Positions 8,882-16,670 are shown, counted from the stretch's first letter. The stretch is DNA of 64,000 nt from Dongibacter bovis (GCA_902763085.1 CACWQW010000022.1:1-64000), one strand, 5' to 3'. Notes: a model not told the origin generated them from the sequence alone. Numbers and translations: made by a program.

Positions 8882-9781
8882 ATGCCTGTCAGTGTTCATA
8901 GGGAGATGAAAGCTACGACGATGATAGGAATTATCCTTCAGGAAATCCGCGTCAAGCAATATACGAAGAATGTGCTGGTGTACGCGGCACCGCTGTTCAG
9001 CGGCACCTTGCTCGTGCCAGATATGCTGAAGCGATCAACGTTGGCCTTTGTGTCGTTTTGCCTGGTGGCCAGTGCAGTTTATATCCTCAATGACATCCTG
9101 GATCGCGAAAAGGATCGCCAGCATCCGACCAAATGTCATCGGCCGATTGCCTCCGGCGAACTGTCTCTTGTCATGGCGATAGGGATTTTCTGCACGCTGC
9201 TGCTGGCGGCGGGGGTGCTTTCCTGGCTGGTTCGGCCTGGACTGACGGCGCTGCTCGCAGGCTATTTCCTGATGAATATCGCGTACTCGGTGCGGCTGAA
9301 ACATATTGTGCTTGTCGATGTCATGATCATAGCGGCAGGGTTTGTCATGCGCGCATTTGCCGGGACGCTCGCCGTTGGCGTTGGTGCCAGCAGCTGGTTC
9401 GTTGTCTGCGTATTCATGCTCTCGATGTTTCTGGCACTTGCCAAAAGGCGCTCGGAGCTGGTTTTGCTATCTGAGCATCCCGGCTGCCAGCGCCGCGTTC
9501 TGCAGGACTATTCGCTGGAACTAGTCAATCAGTTGCTCACCGTGGTCACCGCGGTTGCGGTGACAAGCTATTCACTGTTCGCAATCCAGGCTGACAATGT
9601 CGCCGAGCCGTTTATGCTGGGCACAGTACCTCTGGTAGTCTATGGCATCTTCCGCTATTTGTATTTGATCAATATCAAGGGATTGGGCGGCAAACCAGAG
9701 GAAATTCTGCTGAAAGACAAAGGAATCCTCTGCACTTGTTTGATGTTTTTTGTTTGCATTATGGTGATCAGGGATTTATAG
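8882..9781 (+). CDS. UbiA-family decaprenyl-phosphate phosphoribosyltransferase-like
   Basis: An integral membrane prenyltransferase of 299 residues. It has the UbiA Asp-rich motif as NDILDREKDRQHPTK near residue 69, followed by RPIASG, the signature shared with enzymes that add 5-phosphoribose from PRPP to polyprenyl phosphate (Rv3806c/DprA-like). About eight membrane helices follow, plus a cytosolic loop with LALAKRRSEL near 189. Family knowledge supports a polyprenyl-phosphate sugar, not quinone, product; the exact substrate is inferred. ATG 8882 has AGGGGAA upstream; ATG 8906 or 8921 could also serve. It opens the cluster of membrane glycolipid genes that runs to 13942. Confidence 0.85.
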   Translation: MPVSVHREMKATTMIGIILQEIRVKQYTKNVLVYAAPLFSGTLLVPDMLKRSTLAFVSFCLVASAVYILNDILDREKDRQHPTKCHRPIASGELSLVMAIGIFCTLLLAAGVLSWLVRPGLTALLAGYFLMNIAYSVRLKHIVLVDVMIIAAGFVMRAFAGTLAVGVGASSWFVVCVFMLSMFLALAKRRSELVLLSEHPGCQRRVLQDYSLELVNQLLTVVTAVAVTSYSLFAIQADNVAEPFMLGTVPLVVYGIFRYLYLINIKGLGGKPEEILLKDKGILCTCLMFFVCIMVIRDL

Positions 9782-9797
9782 ACTCTTTCAGAGAGGT

Positions 9798-10919
9798 ATG
9801 AATACTGGGGGGGAGAAAACAGGGATGAGGTCTGTCTTTCAAAATCAAAAGCTAGAGCGATGGATCGAGAAATTGATGCTCTTATTTCTTGTCATTACGA
9901 TTTCTGCTGCTTCGTTTGAGGGATTCTTCTCTAAATGGAGCTTTCGGGATGACGCGCATAGTTTTGGGATCGAACGTATGTTGGAGGGGACGGCGGATCG
10001 CCCTTATGTGTATCGTCGCCTTCTTCCAGAGGCAGCGAAGGCTATCGTTTCTTCCATGCCGACAGAGGCAAAGGACAAGCTGGAGAAAAAACTATCCACA
10101 CAACGACCGGCTGAAGACGTTTACGCGCGCTCGATCCCTCCTGCATCGTATCGGATTGAGTACTATTTATTGATGGCCTTTTGCTATCTCTTTCTAGTGG
10201 CAAGTGTCTATCTCTATCGTTCTATCTTTAGTGAAATTACGAAAGATTCAGTTGCTGGGACGCTCACAGCTTTTCTGTTTGCATTAATCTTTCCCTATTT
10301 GGAGGTGCTCGGCGGATATTATTACGATATTCCTGAAATCTTTTTCTTTGGATTGGCTGTTCGATGTGCGATGAATGGACGCATTGTTCCGTTTCTGTTT
10401 CTTTCCATTATTGCAACGTTGAATAAAGAAGCATTCTTTTTCTTTTTGCTTACGATGTTTCCATTTTTCCGGTTGCGCTACGGGACGAAGAAGGCGGCCT
10501 GCGTTGTTGCGGCATCGATTGTTCTTTCAGGGATTTTCTACGCAATGCTTTCGGGCATGTACGTTCAGAATCCGGGGGAGCGCGCGCAGTTTCATTTCAT
10601 TGATCACATCGTCGACTTCGTCCATTTGAATTCTTATCTCGTCACATCCACAACCTATGGGTTACCGCTAGCATCGGGCTTCTTTGTTACGCATGTTCTT
10701 TACGTGATCTGGATTGCATGGATGGGGTGGCAGTACCTCCCCGATGTCTGGAAGACACAGACGAAACTCGCGGCTCTTGTCAATGTGCCACTGTACTTGC
10801 TCTTCGCTAATCCGGGAGAGGTTCGCAACCTCAGCCTGCTCTATGTCTCCTTTTTTGTCATGTTAGCCTACTGGTTGCACCACTTACTGCGAACTGCGTA
10901 TGACGGCATGAAAAAATAG
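9798..10919 (+). CDS. Multi-pass membrane protein, possible GT-C-type glycosyltransferase
   Basis: A 373-residue protein with about nine hydrophobic segments and an N-terminal extracytoplasmic loop bearing FRDDAHSF near 52 and RPYVYRRLLP near 72, a pattern like GT-C enzymes that use polyprenyl-phosphate sugars. No close family is recognised. The gene is visibly more T-rich than the rest of the window, which suggests transfer. A G7 tract (9807-9813) lies between ATG 9798 and ATG 9825; the tract could itself act as the ribosome site for ATG 9825, so tract length could affect expression. It follows the UbiA-type gene by 16 bases, so it probably uses or modifies its lipid product. Confidence 0.65.
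   Translation: MNTGGEKTGMRSVFQNQKLERWIEKLMLLFLVITISAASFEGFFSKWSFRDDAHSFGIERMLEGTADRPYVYRRLLPEAAKAIVSSMPTEAKDKLEKKLSTQRPAEDVYARSIPPASYRIEYYLLMAFCYLFLVASVYLYRSIFSEITKDSVAGTLTAFLFALIFPYLEVLGGYYYDIPEIFFFGLAVRCAMNGRIVPFLFLSIIATLNKEAFFFFLLTMFPFFRLRYGTKKAACVVAASIVLSGIFYAMLSGMYVQNPGERAQFHFIDHIVDFVHLNSYLVTSTTYGLPLASGFFVTHVLYVIWIAWMGWQYLPDVWKTQTKLAALVNVPLYLLFANPGEVRNLSLLYVSFFVMLAYWLHHLLRTAYDGMKK
9807..9813 (+). repeat. G7 homopolymer tract near a start codon
   Basis: Seven consecutive G lie three codons into the T-rich membrane-protein gene and directly upstream of a second in-frame ATG (9825). It is one of three G7 tracts inside the 9.8-12.2 kb stretch. Confidence 0.9.
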
Positions 10920-10924
10920 TTCGA

Positions 10925-10950
10925 GCGGTATACCGCATCATATATGATGC
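10925..10950. repeat. Two overlapping perfect palindromes
   Basis: GCGGTATACCGC (10925-10936) and GCATCATATATGATGC (10935-10950) are both perfect palindromes and share two bases. They lie just after the GT-C-like gene, in a 135-base gap before the PAP2-like gene. They could be operators, or an RNA hairpin pair without a T-run. Confidence 0.7.
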
Positions 10951-11054
10951 ATAGGGAAAGAGGTTTTTGAAGGCGGGATGCTATTCAAGAAATTCTGAGG
11001 GAAAGAGATTTATTGGGCGGAAGCTCAGCCGAAGCCTGAGTCGTGAGGTGAGCC

Positions 11055-11471
11055 ATGATGATGTATATTCTACTGCCGTTTTTGTCCTGGGTGATTGCTG
11101 GTTGTTGCAAGTTTGCAGTGAACACGCTGCGCCATGGGCGTGCGGCAAAGAATCTCATCGGCTACGGAGGTTTTCCCAGTACGCATACGACGGTGCTTTC
11201 CTCTGTCGTTTTCTTTGCGGGTTTTCAACTCGGCTGGCAGTCACCTGTATTCACGCTTGGTCTGGGAGCTTTGGTCATACTGATCATCGACGCGCATGGC
11301 CTGCGGCGCAAGGTCGGCGAACAGGCGGCTGTATTGAATCGTCTGCAGCAGAAGGTGGATCCCGAGCACGCCATTTTGTTGCGCGAACGCATGGGACACA
11401 GTTGGATGGAGATCGGCGGCGGCCTGGCACTTGGAGCGTTTTTGGGGTGGCTGGCTGGTTTCTTTTGCTGA
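11055..11471 (+). CDS. Divergent PAP2-family (DUF212) membrane protein
   Basis: A 138-residue membrane protein of the divergent PAP2 family (YuiD-like). Key motifs are GGFPSTHT near residue 37 and MGHSWMEIGGG near 114, which match the histidine-containing phosphatase signatures. Family members are predicted lipid phosphatases. Placed two genes after a phosphoribosyl-polyprenyl-phosphate synthase-like gene, it would fit the 5'-phosphatase step of that pathway, as Rv3807c does in mycobacteria; this is an inference. GAGGTGAGCC is the ribosome site. A GTG further upstream in another frame is not coding. Confidence 0.82.
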   Translation: MMMYILLPFLSWVIAGCCKFAVNTLRHGRAAKNLIGYGGFPSTHTTVLSSVVFFAGFQLGWQSPVFTLGLGALVILIIDAHGLRRKVGEQAAVLNRLQQKVDPEHAILLRERMGHSWMEIGGGLALGAFLGWLAGFFC

Positions 11472-11574
11472 TGGGGCATGTACTTATTGCTGTGCATAGG
11501 ATTAAGCAGGGCGCAGGGCTTTGCATGTAACGAATCCGCGTGTCGTATCGTTCGACGTTGAGACATGGCCAGGC

Positions 11575-11581
11575 GGGGGGG
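11575..11581 (+). repeat. G7 homopolymer tract, intergenic
   Basis: Seven G in the 150-base gap between the PAP2-like and SMR genes, 40 bases before the SMR start. If a promoter or leader spans it, slippage could tune expression. No other signal is clear in this gap. Confidence 0.9.
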
Positions 11582-11621
11582 CTGCTGGACGTATGAAGTT
11601 TTGTAGGAAAGGATGGAATAG

Positions 11622-11984
11622 ATGAATCTCGTCATGATTATCAGCAGTGTTCTGCTCAATGCGATGGCGCAGCTGTTCCTGAAAAAAGGGATGATATCGA
11701 TTGGCGACATTGCCGTCAGTTTGGCGGGGGTTATCGGCATGATCCCCAAGGCGATCCTCAATCCGTTCATCTGGGGCGGCTTTGCCTGCTATGCCGTGAG
11801 TATTTTGCTCTGGCTGGTGGTATTGTCGAAGGTGGAAGTGAGCTACGCGTATCCGTTTTTGAGCATTGGGTATATTGTGGCTGCATTCGTTGGCTATTAT
11901 TTTCTAGGTGAGAGCATGAGTTTTTCCAAGGTTTGCGGCATTGCTGCAATTTGCTTGGGGATTATTTTGCTCTATCGGTCGTAG
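11622..11984 (+). CDS. SMR/EamA-type small membrane protein (flippase subunit-like)
   Basis: A 120-residue protein with four hydrophobic helices, beginning MNLVMIISSVLLNAMAQLFLKKG and containing YAYPFLSIGYIVAAF, typical of the small multidrug resistance fold. It most resembles the ArnE/ArnF-type subunits that flip aminoarabinose-phosphoundecaprenol. In this cluster it probably flips a polyprenyl-phosphate sugar; drug efflux is the alternative. GTAGGAAAGG precedes the ATG. Its stop is 13 bases from the next gene, so the two are co-transcribed. Confidence 0.8.
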   Translation: MNLVMIISSVLLNAMAQLFLKKGMISIGDIAVSLAGVIGMIPKAILNPFIWGGFACYAVSILLWLVVLSKVEVSYAYPFLSIGYIVAAFVGYYFLGESMSFSKVCGIAAICLGIILLYRS

Positions 11985-11997
11985 GAGGCGTGATTCT

Positions 11998-12977
11998 GTG
12001 AAATATTTCATCTTTGGTGGTAGCGGTTTTGTCGGACACGCTCTGACGAAAGCGCTCCTCGCCGAGGGAAAAGAAGTCTGTGTTTGTGATCTTGTACGCG
12101 ATAAAAGGATAAATGATGTCCGGGGGGGACATTTCTTTCCGTTGACATCACGGATCCTTCCGCCCTGCGGTCGGTGCCTCTGACATCAGGGGATGTGGTC
12201 ATTCATCTCGCCGCTCGGCAATATCATCTTTCTGTTCCACGGCAGCGCCGCAGGGAGTTCTTTTTTGATGTCAACTATCAGGGCACGGCGAATCTTCTTT
12301 CCGTCATGCAGGAGAAAGGATGTCGCCAGCTGATCTATTTCAGCACGGATATGACATATGGGAAGCCGGAGTTCTTGCCAGTAACGACGGATCATCCGCA
12401 GCGTCCCTTCGGCCCGTATGGAGCGAGCAAGAAGGCATCAGAAGATCTCTGCCGACGTTATCGTGCGCAGGGCATGTCCGTCACGATTTTTCGCCCGCGC
12501 ATGATTCTAGGGCCGGGACGTCTAGGCATCTTGAAAAAGTTGTTTCGGCTCATGGAATGGAATCTCCCTGTACCGATGATTGGTAGCGGAAGGAATTGCT
12601 ATCAAATGATCTCCGTATTTGATTGCGTTTCGGCCATCCAATGCTGTCTCAGGAAGGGAATCCCGAACCGTGAGTATGATCTCGGTTCGGAGAATCCACC
12701 AACTGTGCGTGAACTGCTTACTGGTACGATTCGCAAGGTCGGCTCACATTCAATCCTCTTGCCGACCAACGGAGGGCTGGTGAAAAGTTGTCTTGCGTTG
12801 CTCGGCAAGCTGGGGTTCGATATCATGTATCGTGAGCAGTATGAGATCGCGGATGAGAACTATATCGTCGACATCGCGGCGACGAAACAGGAGCTCGGCT
12901 GGACACCTCGTTATAACGATGAAGACATGCTCGCGCAGGCGTACGAATATTATGAGCAGGAAAAGGCCGCGCGATGA
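11998..12977 (+). pseudogene. NAD-dependent epimerase/dehydratase (extended SDR), frame broken at a G7 tract
   Basis: An extended short-chain dehydrogenase. The Rossmann start is KYFIFGGSGFVGHALTKAL just after GTG 11998 (AGGAGG upstream), and YGASKKASEDLCRRY gives the catalytic Tyr-Lys pair. The first frame stops at 12183; the rest is read in another frame from about 12129. One extra G in the G7 run 12122-12128 restores a continuous protein of 326 residues (joining VRGG to TFLSVDITDPSALRSVPL). The gene is therefore either phase-variable by slippage, freshly broken, or mis-sequenced. In the cluster it would modify a nucleotide- or lipid-linked sugar. Its stop overlaps the next ATG by four bases. 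Confidence 0.85.
12122..12128 (+). repeat. G7 homopolymer tract at a frameshift
   Basis: Seven G, inside the SDR gene at codon 42. Eight G would restore the frame. Candidate slipped-strand switch. Confidence 0.9.
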
Positions 12978-13942
12978 GGGGGATGATACACGACCTCTGG
13001 AAAAAGTTCCTCGGCGTCCTGGTGTTCGGCATTGTCGTTACGGTGGTCGTTTTGCTCATCGGCAATGTTTCTCAGATGGAAGTAGCCGTTGTGGCCGCTA
13101 ATGGAGGAGATCTCGCCTTGGCTGCGCTGTTCTCGCTTCTGATCTATAGCGGTCGGTTTCTCAAATGGCAGATATTCCTCCATGTATTGCACGTCGATGT
13201 TCCGCGTCCGATGAGCCTGCGCATTTTTCTCTGTGGCATCTCTATGGGCATCACGCCGGGGAAACTCGGCGAGGTATTGAAATCCTATTTGTTGAAGCTG
13301 GAAGCGGGTGTGGATTTTTCGCGTACGGCACCGACGGTGGTTGCGGAGCGATTGACAGGTGTGGTCGGGTGTTTCCTGCTCTGTTGCAGCGCGTTCGTGA
13401 TTTCTAAGGGGACGGCGTGGTATCAGGTGCTCGCGGCAGCGGCGGCAGTATCCTGCGTGCTGTCAGGGATCCTGCTGTTCCGCTCGTCGCTCTTTGCTGG
13501 CTGGTTCCGGAGAGGCGTCGCCTATCTGCCGTTTCTGAGGAGGAAGCAAGAGGCAATCGCCGAGATGTATGACAGTCTGGCGGAAATCCTTTCGCCGGGG
13601 GGATTCCTTCTCTGTGTCTTTATCAGCATTTGTTACTGGAGCATGGAATGCATGGTGTTCGTTTTCGTGCTGCGGGCGTTCTCTGTACAGTTGCCGTTGA
13701 CGGAGGCGGTGCTCTCTCTTACGGCACTTTCTCTCGGCAGCGGCATCACATTCCTGCCAGGAAGTATTGGAGCACTCGAGGGAGGAATGATTGGCTTCTT
13801 CGCGTATCAAGGGATTTCTGTGGCGACGGCGGGATGTATTGCGCTTTTGCACCGTTTTTTGCTATGTGGCTCTATGTTGGGATTGGCGCATTGCTGCTGC
13901 TTCGCTCTTATCGTCGGATTTTGTAAATCGCAGTGGTGTTGA
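12974..13942 (+). CDS. LPG-synthase-TM/UPF0104 family membrane protein (C-terminus probably frameshifted)
   Basis: A polytopic membrane protein of the lysylphosphatidylglycerol-synthase transmembrane family (PF03706), a group often found with polysaccharide and glycolipid genes. GITPGKLGEVLKSYLLK near residue 95 and LPGSIGALEGG near 260 are typical. The deduced last 30 residues are Cys-rich and atypical. One added T in the T6 run 13855-13860 gives a normal ending (RFFAMWLYVGIGALLLLR) with a stop at 13926 and 317 residues. So a one-base deletion or sequence error is likely. Probably acts in lipid-linked sugar transport or handling; this is inferred from family and context. Confidence 0.82.
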   Translation: MRGMIHDLWKKFLGVLVFGIVVTVVVLLIGNVSQMEVAVVAANGGDLALAALFSLLIYSGRFLKWQIFLHVLHVDVPRPMSLRIFLCGISMGITPGKLGEVLKSYLLKLEAGVDFSRTAPTVVAERLTGVVGCFLLCCSAFVISKGTAWYQVLAAAAAVSCVLSGILLFRSSLFAGWFRRGVAYLPFLRRKQEAIAEMYDSLAEILSPGGFLLCVFISICYWSMECMVFVFVLRAFSVQLPLTEAVLSLTALSLGSGITFLPGSIGALEGGMIGFFAYQGISVATAGCIALLHRFLLCGSMLGLAHCCCFALIVGFCKSQWC

Positions 13943-13954
13943 ATTTTTAGGGGA

Positions 13955-13983
13955 TTGACGCGGCAGAGTGTGTCTGTTATACT
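13955..13983 (+). promoter_or_regulatory. Promoter of the riboswitch-MFS transcript
   Basis: TTGACG and TATACT are separated by 17 bases, ending about 18 bases before the riboswitch. Confidence 0.85.
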
Positions 13984-14000
13984 GAAAGCGAATTGAATAG

Positions 14001-14080
14001 GCATCATAGGGCTGACGGAATCATGTGGAGACTACCACGTGCACTATGGTGTCAGGAACGGCCGACCGTCTGGGCAGAGA
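14001..14080 (+). promoter_or_regulatory. ZTP (pfl-type) riboswitch aptamer
   Basis: P1 pairs CATAG (14005-14009) with CTATG (14044-14048). Inside is a hairpin CATGTGG/CCACGTG. The loop stretch GACGG (14014-14018) pairs exactly with CCGTC (14066-14070) in the downstream conserved element CCGTCTGGGCA, as in the pfl-motif pseudoknot. ZTP riboswitches sense ZMP/ZTP, a sign of low 10-formyl-THF, and turn on purine and one-carbon genes. Assigned by eye from conserved bases; a covariance search would settle it. Confidence 0.7.
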
Positions 14081-14105
14081 GATTTTGCTCAGGCGGTTTT
14101 TGTTT
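14066..14105 (+). terminator. Riboswitch-controlled terminator
   Basis: CCGTCTGGGC (14066-14075) pairs over ten positions with GCTCAGGCGG (14087-14096), followed by TTTTTGTTT. The 5' arm is the same conserved segment that the riboswitch pseudoknot needs, so ligand binding should prevent termination and switch the transporter gene on. Confidence 0.8.
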
Positions 14106-14155
14106 GGGCGGAACCTCTCTTTCGTATGCTTTTTTCAGCAGAAAGGATGGTTTTC

Positions 14156-15370
14156 ATGCGGAATCGTTGGTGCATCGCCCTCGCGGCGGTCGGAATCCAT
14201 ATCTCCATCGGCAGCGTCTACGCCTGGAGCGTGCTCACACGGCCCATCATGGCGCAGCTCGGATTCTCTCTCTCCGAGACGACCTGGGCGTTCTCGCTCG
14301 CGATTCTCTTCCTCGGTTTTTCGGCGGGCTTCCTCGGCAAGTATGTCGAGAAATACGGCCCGAGGAGGAGCGGGCTCGTCTCCATGTGTTTTTTCGGGGC
14401 GGGGATGCTTGGCACGGCGCTTGCACTTTCCCTTGGCAGTCTGCCGCTGCTCTATCTTTTCTACGGCGTCATCGGTGGCATTGGACTTGGTGTCGGCTAC
14501 ATTACGCCGGTCTCGACGCTCGTCAAGTATTTCCCGAATCATCGCGGCTTCGCGACGGGGCTCGCCATCATGGGCTTCGGGTTTGCGGCGCTTATCGCGG
14601 GGCCGCTGATGCAGTATCTCACGGCACGGTTCGGTCTCGTGGAGAATTTCCTTATCCTCGGCGTCTGCTATATGGTGCTTATCGGCGCATCGGCGCTCTA
14701 TCTCAAGGCACCTGCCCAGCCAGGGGGTAAGGGCGCTGTGACGAAGCGCCTGCGTGGTGCGACGGCGGCTGAAGCGATGCGCACCTGGCAGTTCGGCGCG
14801 CTCTGGTGGGTGTTTTTCGTCAACATCACTTGCGGGATCGGTCTGCTCGCGGTCGCCTCGCCGATGGCACAGGAGGTCGTCGGCATGGATGCGGCGCAGG
14901 CAGCGTCTATGGTCGGCATCATCGGACTTTTGAACGGCGGCGGCAGGATCCTTTGGTCGACGCTTTCTGATTATCTCGGGCGCGGCTTTACCTACATGTT
15001 GTTTTTCGCGCTTGAGATCGGCGCGTTCGCGCTGCTTTCCGGCACGCATGACGCGCTGGTTTTCCAGCTGCTCGTCCTGCTCATCATCAGCTGCTACGGC
15101 GGCGGGTTCTCCTGCATGCCTGCGTATCTTTCTGATCTCTTCGGCACGCGTGAGCTCTCCGCAATCCACGGTCGTGTGCTCACGGCATGGGGCGTCGCTG
15201 GCGTCGTCGGCCCGACGCTCGTCTCTCTGCTGCGTGAGCGCACGCAGGGCTATACGACGATCCTGCTCTTTTTTGCTGGTCTTTTCATCGTGAACTTCGC
15301 GGTGGCGACGGTGCTGAAGCTCTATGGGAAACGACAGGCTGCAGCGGCTCTGCGGCAGGCATGTGTTTGA
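14156..15370 (+). CDS. MFS transporter, oxalate/formate antiporter family
   Basis: A 404-residue major facilitator with 12 hydrophobic segments. MRNRWCIALAAVGIHISIGS and VYAWSVLTRPI at the N-terminus are typical of the OxlT/OFA branch; GRILWSTLSDYLGRG appears in the second half. Substrate is probably a small carboxylate (formate, oxalate, lactate or similar). ATG 14156 was chosen because GAAAGGA (14141-14147) is well spaced; ATG 14147 overlaps that site. It is alone downstream of a ZTP-like riboswitch and terminator, which points to formate or one-carbon metabolism. Confidence 0.88.
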   Translation: MRNRWCIALAAVGIHISIGSVYAWSVLTRPIMAQLGFSLSETTWAFSLAILFLGFSAGFLGKYVEKYGPRRSGLVSMCFFGAGMLGTALALSLGSLPLLYLFYGVIGGIGLGVGYITPVSTLVKYFPNHRGFATGLAIMGFGFAALIAGPLMQYLTARFGLVENFLILGVCYMVLIGASALYLKAPAQPGGKGAVTKRLRGATAAEAMRTWQFGALWWVFFVNITCGIGLLAVASPMAQEVVGMDAAQAASMVGIIGLLNGGGRILWSTLSDYLGRGFTYMLFFALEIGAFALLSGTHDALVFQLLVLLIISCYGGGFSCMPAYLSDLFGTRELSAIHGRVLTAWGVAGVVGPTLVSLLRERTQGYTTILLFFAGLFIVNFAVATVLKLYGKRQAAAALRQACV

Positions 15371-15392
15371 AGATCCGCCAGGAAGATAGAAA

Positions 15393-15442
15393 GAGGCGGC
15401 AAGCCACGGATGAAGGATTCTTCGCCTGGGGCTTGCCGCCTC
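15393..15442. terminator. Strong hairpin after the MFS gene
   Basis: GAGGCGGCAAGCC pairs perfectly with GGCTTGCCGCCTC over 13 bp. Only a weak T-run (CGCGTATTTC) follows, so it may act as a weak or bidirectional terminator. The 245 bases between the MFS stop and the tRNA-Ala hold only this hairpin and the tRNA terminator. Confidence 0.55.
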
Positions 15443-15551
15443 GCGTATTTCTTGGGCGCATCAGGCAGGCGCAGCGCTCCGCGAAGGGAATCGGCGTGTG
15501 CTTGTCGCTGATGCGCGGATCGTTTCGTTTTTCCAGAGGTCTAGAGACACG

Positions 15552-15579
15552 AAAAAAGCACGAACCGAATGGCTCGTGC
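15552..15579 (-). terminator. Terminator of tRNA-Ala
   Basis: On the minus strand GCACGAGCC pairs with GGTTCGTGC (one mismatch) and is followed by TTTTTT. It lies about 36 bases after the tRNA-Ala 3' end. Confidence 0.75.
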
Positions 15580-15615
15580 CTCTCTATGACGCATCCTCAC
15601 GGATGGAATCTTCCA

Positions 15616-15691
<76 letters not shown>

Positions 15692-15715
15692 GTCGATGTC
15701 CTGACGACAATAGAT

Positions 15716-15744
15716 AGTATAGTGGAATCAATGCGTTTTGTCAA
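15716..15744 (-). promoter_or_regulatory. Promoter of tRNA-Ala
   Basis: On the minus strand TTGACA and TATACT with a 17-base spacer, ending about 25 bases before the tRNA. Near-consensus. Confidence 0.88.
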
Positions 15745-15827
15745 GAAAAAATTCGCAGAGACGCAACGGGAGCTTCTTTGTCAGCACGGTTCCTCTTTCG
15801 TGCCGGGGACTCGGATGCTGCATGGCA

Positions 15828-16670
15828 TCAGCACATTTTTTCACGCCATTCCTTTGGCGTCATGTGAAACATCGCGCGGAAGGCGCGGGAGAAGGTGGAG
15901 TAGTCGCGAAAGCCGCAGCCATAGCAGATGTCCGTGACGGATTCTTTGCCAGAGAGCAGATGGCGCGCGGCGAGCAGGCGCTTGCTCGTGATGTACTGAT
16001 GAATGCTGTAGCCCGTTTCCTGCTTGAATTTCCGCATGAGGTAGTATTTGCTCAGGTAGATCTTGCTGGCGAGTGCGTCGATGGAGAGATCGGCATCGAG
16101 GTGTTCGTTGATATGGGTGAGCACGGACTGGATCTTCTCGTCGTAGGACGAGGCGTGCAGCTCGCCGAGCTCGTGCGCGATGAGCGCGCGGTTGAGCAGG
16201 ATCATGAATTCGATGAAGAGGATCTCCGTGTAGAGGCCGTTGGCGAATCCGTCGGCATGTGCCGTGCGCTCGAGCTTCTCCATGTGGAAGAGCAGGTCGT
16301 GGCTGAGGCCCGTGCCGGCATGCATGACGCTCGAGCCCTCGTGCGCCTTGCGGAAGCAGGCGGAAAGGTCGTCCTGTCCACGCTCGCAGCGGGCGAGGAA
16401 TGATGGCGCGACGTAGATGACGATGCGCTCGTAGTCGGCGCCTGGGTGGAGCACAGGGCGGTGGATCTCGCCGGCGGAGACGAAGATGATGTCGCGGGCG
16501 GCGAGCGGATAGTTGCGCCCCTCGATGATGTACTCCGCGTTGCCGCTCAGGAAGAGGACGATCTTGTGGAAGTCGTGGTAATGGAACGGGATGGGCGCGA
16601 GGCGCGCATCCTTCAGGCGGAAGACGCGGAAGTCGCGCAACAGGTAGCCCTTTTTCTCATACGTGTCCAT
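15828..16670 (-). CDS. AraC-family transcriptional regulator
   Basis: A 280-residue regulator. The N-terminal cupin-like sensing domain has FHYHDFHKIVLFLSG near residue 32; the C-terminal pair of helix-turn-helix motifs (about 180-280) includes IYLSKYYLMRKFKQETG and the signature FRDYSTFSRAFRAMFHMTP. The start was set at 16670 because GGAGAGGAG lies about 10 bases upstream; the frame stays open to 16748 without a ribosome site. Ligand and targets are not evident. It is divergent from the DapF-like gene, so it may control that gene. Confidence 0.88.
   Translation of the reverse strand: MDTYEKKGYLLRDFRVFRLKDARLAPIPFHYHDFHKIVLFLSGNAEYIIEGRNYPLAARDIIFVSAGEIHRPVLHPGADYERIVIYVAPSFLARCERGQDDLSACFRKAHEGSSVMHAGTGLSHDLLFHMEKLERTAHADGFANGLYTEILFIEFMILLNRALIAHELGELHASSYDEKIQSVLTHINEHLDADLSIDALASKIYLSKYYLMRKFKQETGYSIHQYITSKRLLAARHLLSGKESVTDICYGCGFRDYSTFSRAFRAMFHMTPKEWREKMC

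Noticed and set aside
10967-11530. Plus-strand frame overlapping the PAP2-like gene
   Set aside because: The other frame has the PAP2 motifs and membrane helices.
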